Positions 63,060 to 64,000 of a stretch of 64,000 nucleotides of DNA are shown piece after piece. The stretch spans positions 5,284,025 through 5,348,024 of the forward strand of contig JAVLUZ010000223.1 of the NCBI GenBank assembly GCA_036768485.1, read 5' to 3'. The translations under genes were made by a program, and so were the position numbers. Each line of letters starts with the position of its first letter. The first letter of the stretch is position 1. Source of the DNA: Mermis nigrescens. Lineage: Eukaryota > Nematoda > Enoplea > Mermithida > Mermithidae. Below the pieces are notes generated by a model. It made no database searches and was not told the origin of the DNA. It saw nothing but the letters and a program-made list of their open reading frames with translations.

Positions 63060-64000
63060 AGATAATTAAGCAAAATAAGTCAACAAAACAGTCTGCTTTA
63101 AGCGAATAATCATTGAAATTTCGAAGAAAGTACGGGAATTAACAAAAAAAACCAAGGCATCAAACAGGCAGAATTTTTTTCAAAAATTGTGCATACGTTC
63201 TAGGGGTGTCATAGCCCCGGCCACGGGCCGGGGCAAGGCTTGCCCTGGGCCGGGGCCAAGACTTATATAATTAACAGAAAAAATCCCAAATTCTCTTCTA
63301 AAGTTAATCTAGGCAATTGTACGGAAGCATACAAATGGTCTACTTAAGAATACTGATGAATTCGAAAAGTAAAATTTAGAACTTTTTCCGTAGCAAAAAA
63401 TGGATTTGTATTCAAGTTGGGCGATTTGAATTTAATGTATTTGCCTTAATTTTAAAGAACTGATAGGGACTTAAAATTTAAGTGCCGACTACCTTGATCG
63501 CACCAAGTAATAATTTTAATTCACAATTTTACGAAATTTTCGGAATTCAGCTTGTGCTGTCCTGAATGTTTTACGCCGTAGCCACAATCCGGACAAGGAA
63601 AAGATGCTTTAAACTTGCAAATCAATATTATTATAGCATATCATTGCTGGACGGAAGACAAAAATAATTGTAAATAGGCGGTTAAAATCCAAGAACTATT
63701 TATGATATAATGTCTTTTTTAATTGTAACTCAGGATTCATCAAAATTTCGCTCTTATACACGGAAATTTGGCATAAAAAGGATCTATTTAAATTTTTAAA
63801 TGAATGCTAACAGCTAAAATAAAAAAATTTTGAATGATTTTTCCGATTATGATAACCACATAGCATTACAAAAAATTTTTATTTATGCGTTTATGACTAG
63901 TATCTTTGATTGTGAGCTTGGATATAATGTGAATATTCTATTATGAACTAAAAACTTTTCATGCAACTCTCGACCTCCTCAGAAATCGCTCTACAGTTAA
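63060..64000. other. Window end: GC-rich spike, otherwise nothing recognised
   Basis: AT-rich sequence. 63205-63265 has a GGGGTGTCATAGCCCCGGCC ... GGGCCGGGGCC island like the termini of the 43334-44384 element. No gene was recognised; further exons of the minus-strand gene are expected beyond it. Confidence 0.4.

Overview
This is a nuclear window from a eukaryote, most likely an invertebrate animal. It is AT-rich, its coding sequence is cut into short exons with GT-AG borders, and its introns are packed with short transposon-like repeats. The species cannot be told from the sequence. A 17-base run of N at 58984-59000 marks an assembly gap.

One gene dominates. A plus-strand SLC17-type major facilitator transporter (sialin / vesicular glutamate transporter family) can be pieced together from 11 coding exons between 2059 and 54395. 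All junctions but one agree in reading phase and protein continuity. The exception is the roughly 20 kb intron between 21510 and 41531, where about 45 expected residues (a membrane helix plus a cytoplasmic loop) are missing and the phases disagree, so one exon is absent, displaced or unrecognised. The exon at 48235-48387 also looks as if it carries two compensating frameshifts. A second gene, on the minus strand (61259-63056), is seen as two phase-compatible exons of an unidentified, partly coiled-coil protein that runs out of view.

Most other structured sequence is non-autonomous DNA transposons. Several families can be defined to the base by terminal motifs and 8-bp target-site duplications (TSDs), the hAT pattern: (1) a ~250-bp CATAGGTGGGC family with at least ten copies; (2) a ~385-455-bp CATACATG family; (3) a CAGGCACGTAGCT family; (4) a CAGTGGCGGATC family; (5) a CAGGCCCGTATCC family; (6) a 3.4-kb fold-back element at 7959-11347 with inverted copies of the same coding 3' end in both arms; (7) a 453-bp near-complete palindrome at 23804-24256. 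A separate 532-bp palindrome at 55220-55751 has TA duplications and is Tc1/mariner-like. Elements are nested up to three deep, which gives a relative chronology.

Region by region: 1-2058 has no recognised gene and one small MITE; 2059-15301 holds transporter exons 1-5 with repeats in the introns; 15302-26000 is repeats and exon 6; 26000-40790 is a tandem and inverted array of a ~2.5-kb composite repeat; 41531-42500 holds exons 8-9; 43176-45932 is one long AT microsatellite interrupted by two transposons; 47375-54395 holds exons 10-12 with MITEs and a 60-bp tandem array; 54396-61258 is repeats, two tandem arrays and the gap; 61259-64000 holds the minus-strand gene. A short hairpin, GGCGCTTCGCGCC, recurs in several otherwise unlike families and is the most unusual shared signal. 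No transposase gene is intact in the window.
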